DNA of 6,404 bases. Origin: Candidatus Hydrogenedentota bacterium (GTDB lineage Bacteria; Hydrogenedentota; Hydrogenedentia; Hydrogenedentales; CAITNO01). Below are positions 5,724 to 6,404 of the stretch, in pieces. The position numbers and the translations under genes are program-made. The stretch is from assembly GCA_011046175.1 (NCBI GenBank), contig DSBB01000381.1, positions 1 through 6,404 of the forward strand, written 5' to 3'. Below the pieces are notes generated by a model. That model ran no database searches. It was not told the origin of the DNA and saw only the letters and a list, made by a program, of their open reading frames with translations. Every line of letters begins with the position of its first letter. Within the stretch, counting starts at the first letter, position 1.

Positions 5724-6404
5724 ATGGCAGCAATTGAACCGGGGAAAGTACGCAACGTTGGCATTGTGGGACACGGCGGCGTCGGTAAAACAATGCTGGT
5801 CGAGCATATTCTGCACAAGACCGGCCTCACCGGGCGCCTGGGCACGGTGGAAGAGGGCAACACGGTTTGCGATTATCTCGAGGAAGAAATCGAGCGCAAG
5901 CATAGCATTGCCATGTCTTTGGCGCATTTGGAGTGGAAAGACGGTCGTATCCATCTGATAGACCATCCCGGATACATGGATTTCCTGGGGGAAATGGCCT
6001 CGTCCGCGCCGCTTATTGACGGTATGGTTATTGTTGTGGACGCGTCCACGGGCGTACAGGTGGGCATGGACAACGCATGGAAATATGCGGAACGGTTTAA
6101 CGTGCCCCGGGCTTTTTTTGTAAACAAACTGGATCGGGAGCACACCAATTTCGACGAGACCGTCGCCATGTTGCAGGAGGCTTACGGGCGTCATTGCGTG
6201 CCCCTTGTGGCGCCGATTGGCGAAGGAAGCGACCTGAAGGGCGTGGTCAACATCGTGAACGGCGATCCGGCAAACATGCCGGCCAATGCCGAAACATTAA
6301 AGGAAACGCTTGTCGAAGCTGTCGCCGAAACGGACGAAGCGCTCACAGAAAAGTATCTTGAAACCCTTGAACTGTCTCCGGAAGATTTCAGCGCAGGCTT
6401 GCAA
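5724..6404 (+). CDS. EF-G-like translational GTPase, N-terminal part (cut by right window edge)
   Basis: 227 codons are open to the window edge. The protein is the GTPase domain of an elongation-factor-G-like protein, the paralogue group often named EF-G2 or 'elongation factor G-like', which is distinct from housekeeping FusA. G1/P-loop is GHGGVGKT (16-23). Switch I is ERKHSIAMSL (57-66), with Ser61 in place of the usual Mg-binding Thr of RGITI. G3 is DHPGYMDF (80-87). G4 is NKLD (134-137), the guanine-specificity motif. In housekeeping EF-G and EF-Tu the residue after DxPG is a catalytic His; here it is Tyr84, and His81 replaces the usual Thr inside the motif. RLGTVEEGNTVCDYLEEEIERK is typical of the paralogue group in its 'V.EG.TV.D...EE.ER' pattern. 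The start has GGAGG (5712-5716) 7 bases upstream. The protein is cytoplasmic and probably ribosome-associated. Domains II-V lie outside the window, and the role of this paralogue group is poorly known. Confidence 0.9.
   Translation, partial: MAAIEPGKVRNVGIVGHGGVGKTMLVEHILHKTGLTGRLGTVEEGNTVCDYLEEEIERKHSIAMSLAHLEWKDGRIHLIDHPGYMDFLGEMASSAPLIDGMVIVVDASTGVQVGMDNAWKYAERFNVPRAFFVNKLDREHTNFDETVAMLQEAYGRHCVPLVAPIGEGSDLKGVVNIVNGDPANMPANAETLKETLVEAVAETDEALTEKYLETLELSPEDFSAGLQ

Noticed and set aside
5670..6194. 174-codon minus-strand open frame over the EF-G-like start
   Set aside because: The plus strand has the four GTPase motifs in order with a good ribosome site. The minus frame shows no motif.

Overview
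The window is ordinary bacterial chromosome: moderate-to-high GC and short intergenic gaps. It carries an extracytoplasmic, lifestyle-type gene set. The likely source is a member of the PVC/Planctomycetota-like or Candidatus Hydrogenedentota-like bacteria. This rests on three things: a Tat-exported Gfo/Idh/MocA oxidoreductase of the type abundant in those groups, an exported HEAT-repeat protein and an exported neutral-ceramidase-like protein. The assignment is an inference from gene style. No rRNA or other taxonomic marker is present.

Layout, left to right. (1) The N-terminal 58 codons of an aldo/keto reductase on the minus strand, cut by the left edge. (2) A 348-base divergent regulatory gap. 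(3) A plus-strand run made of a small TatA-type translocase subunit, a Gfo/Idh/MocA oxidoreductase with a twin-arginine signal that starts at GTG, and a 609-residue HEAT-repeat protein with a Sec-type signal peptide. (4) A convergent 41-base junction. (5) A minus-strand neutral/alkaline-ceramidase-family protein with a signal peptide. (6) A divergent 276-base gap with a good promoter for each flanking gene. (7) The first 227 codons of an EF-G-like translational GTPase, cut by the right edge.

How it fits together. The TatA gene lies directly upstream of a protein that should be a Tat substrate, so translocon subunit and cargo may be co-expressed. The oxidoreductase would fold and bind NAD(P) in the cytoplasm, then act outside it. 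The HEAT protein and the ceramidase-like protein are also predicted to be exported, so three consecutive large genes appear to serve the periplasm or cell surface, perhaps in breakdown of sugars or amide-linked lipids. The EF-G-like gene is a separate unit.

I found no mobile element, CRISPR array, tRNA, rRNA or prophage signature, and no clearly new multi-gene system. The items most worth a second look are altered active-site residues in the ceramidase-like and EF-G-like proteins, the TatA/Tat-cargo pairing, and three promoter candidates sharing the same -10 hexamer.
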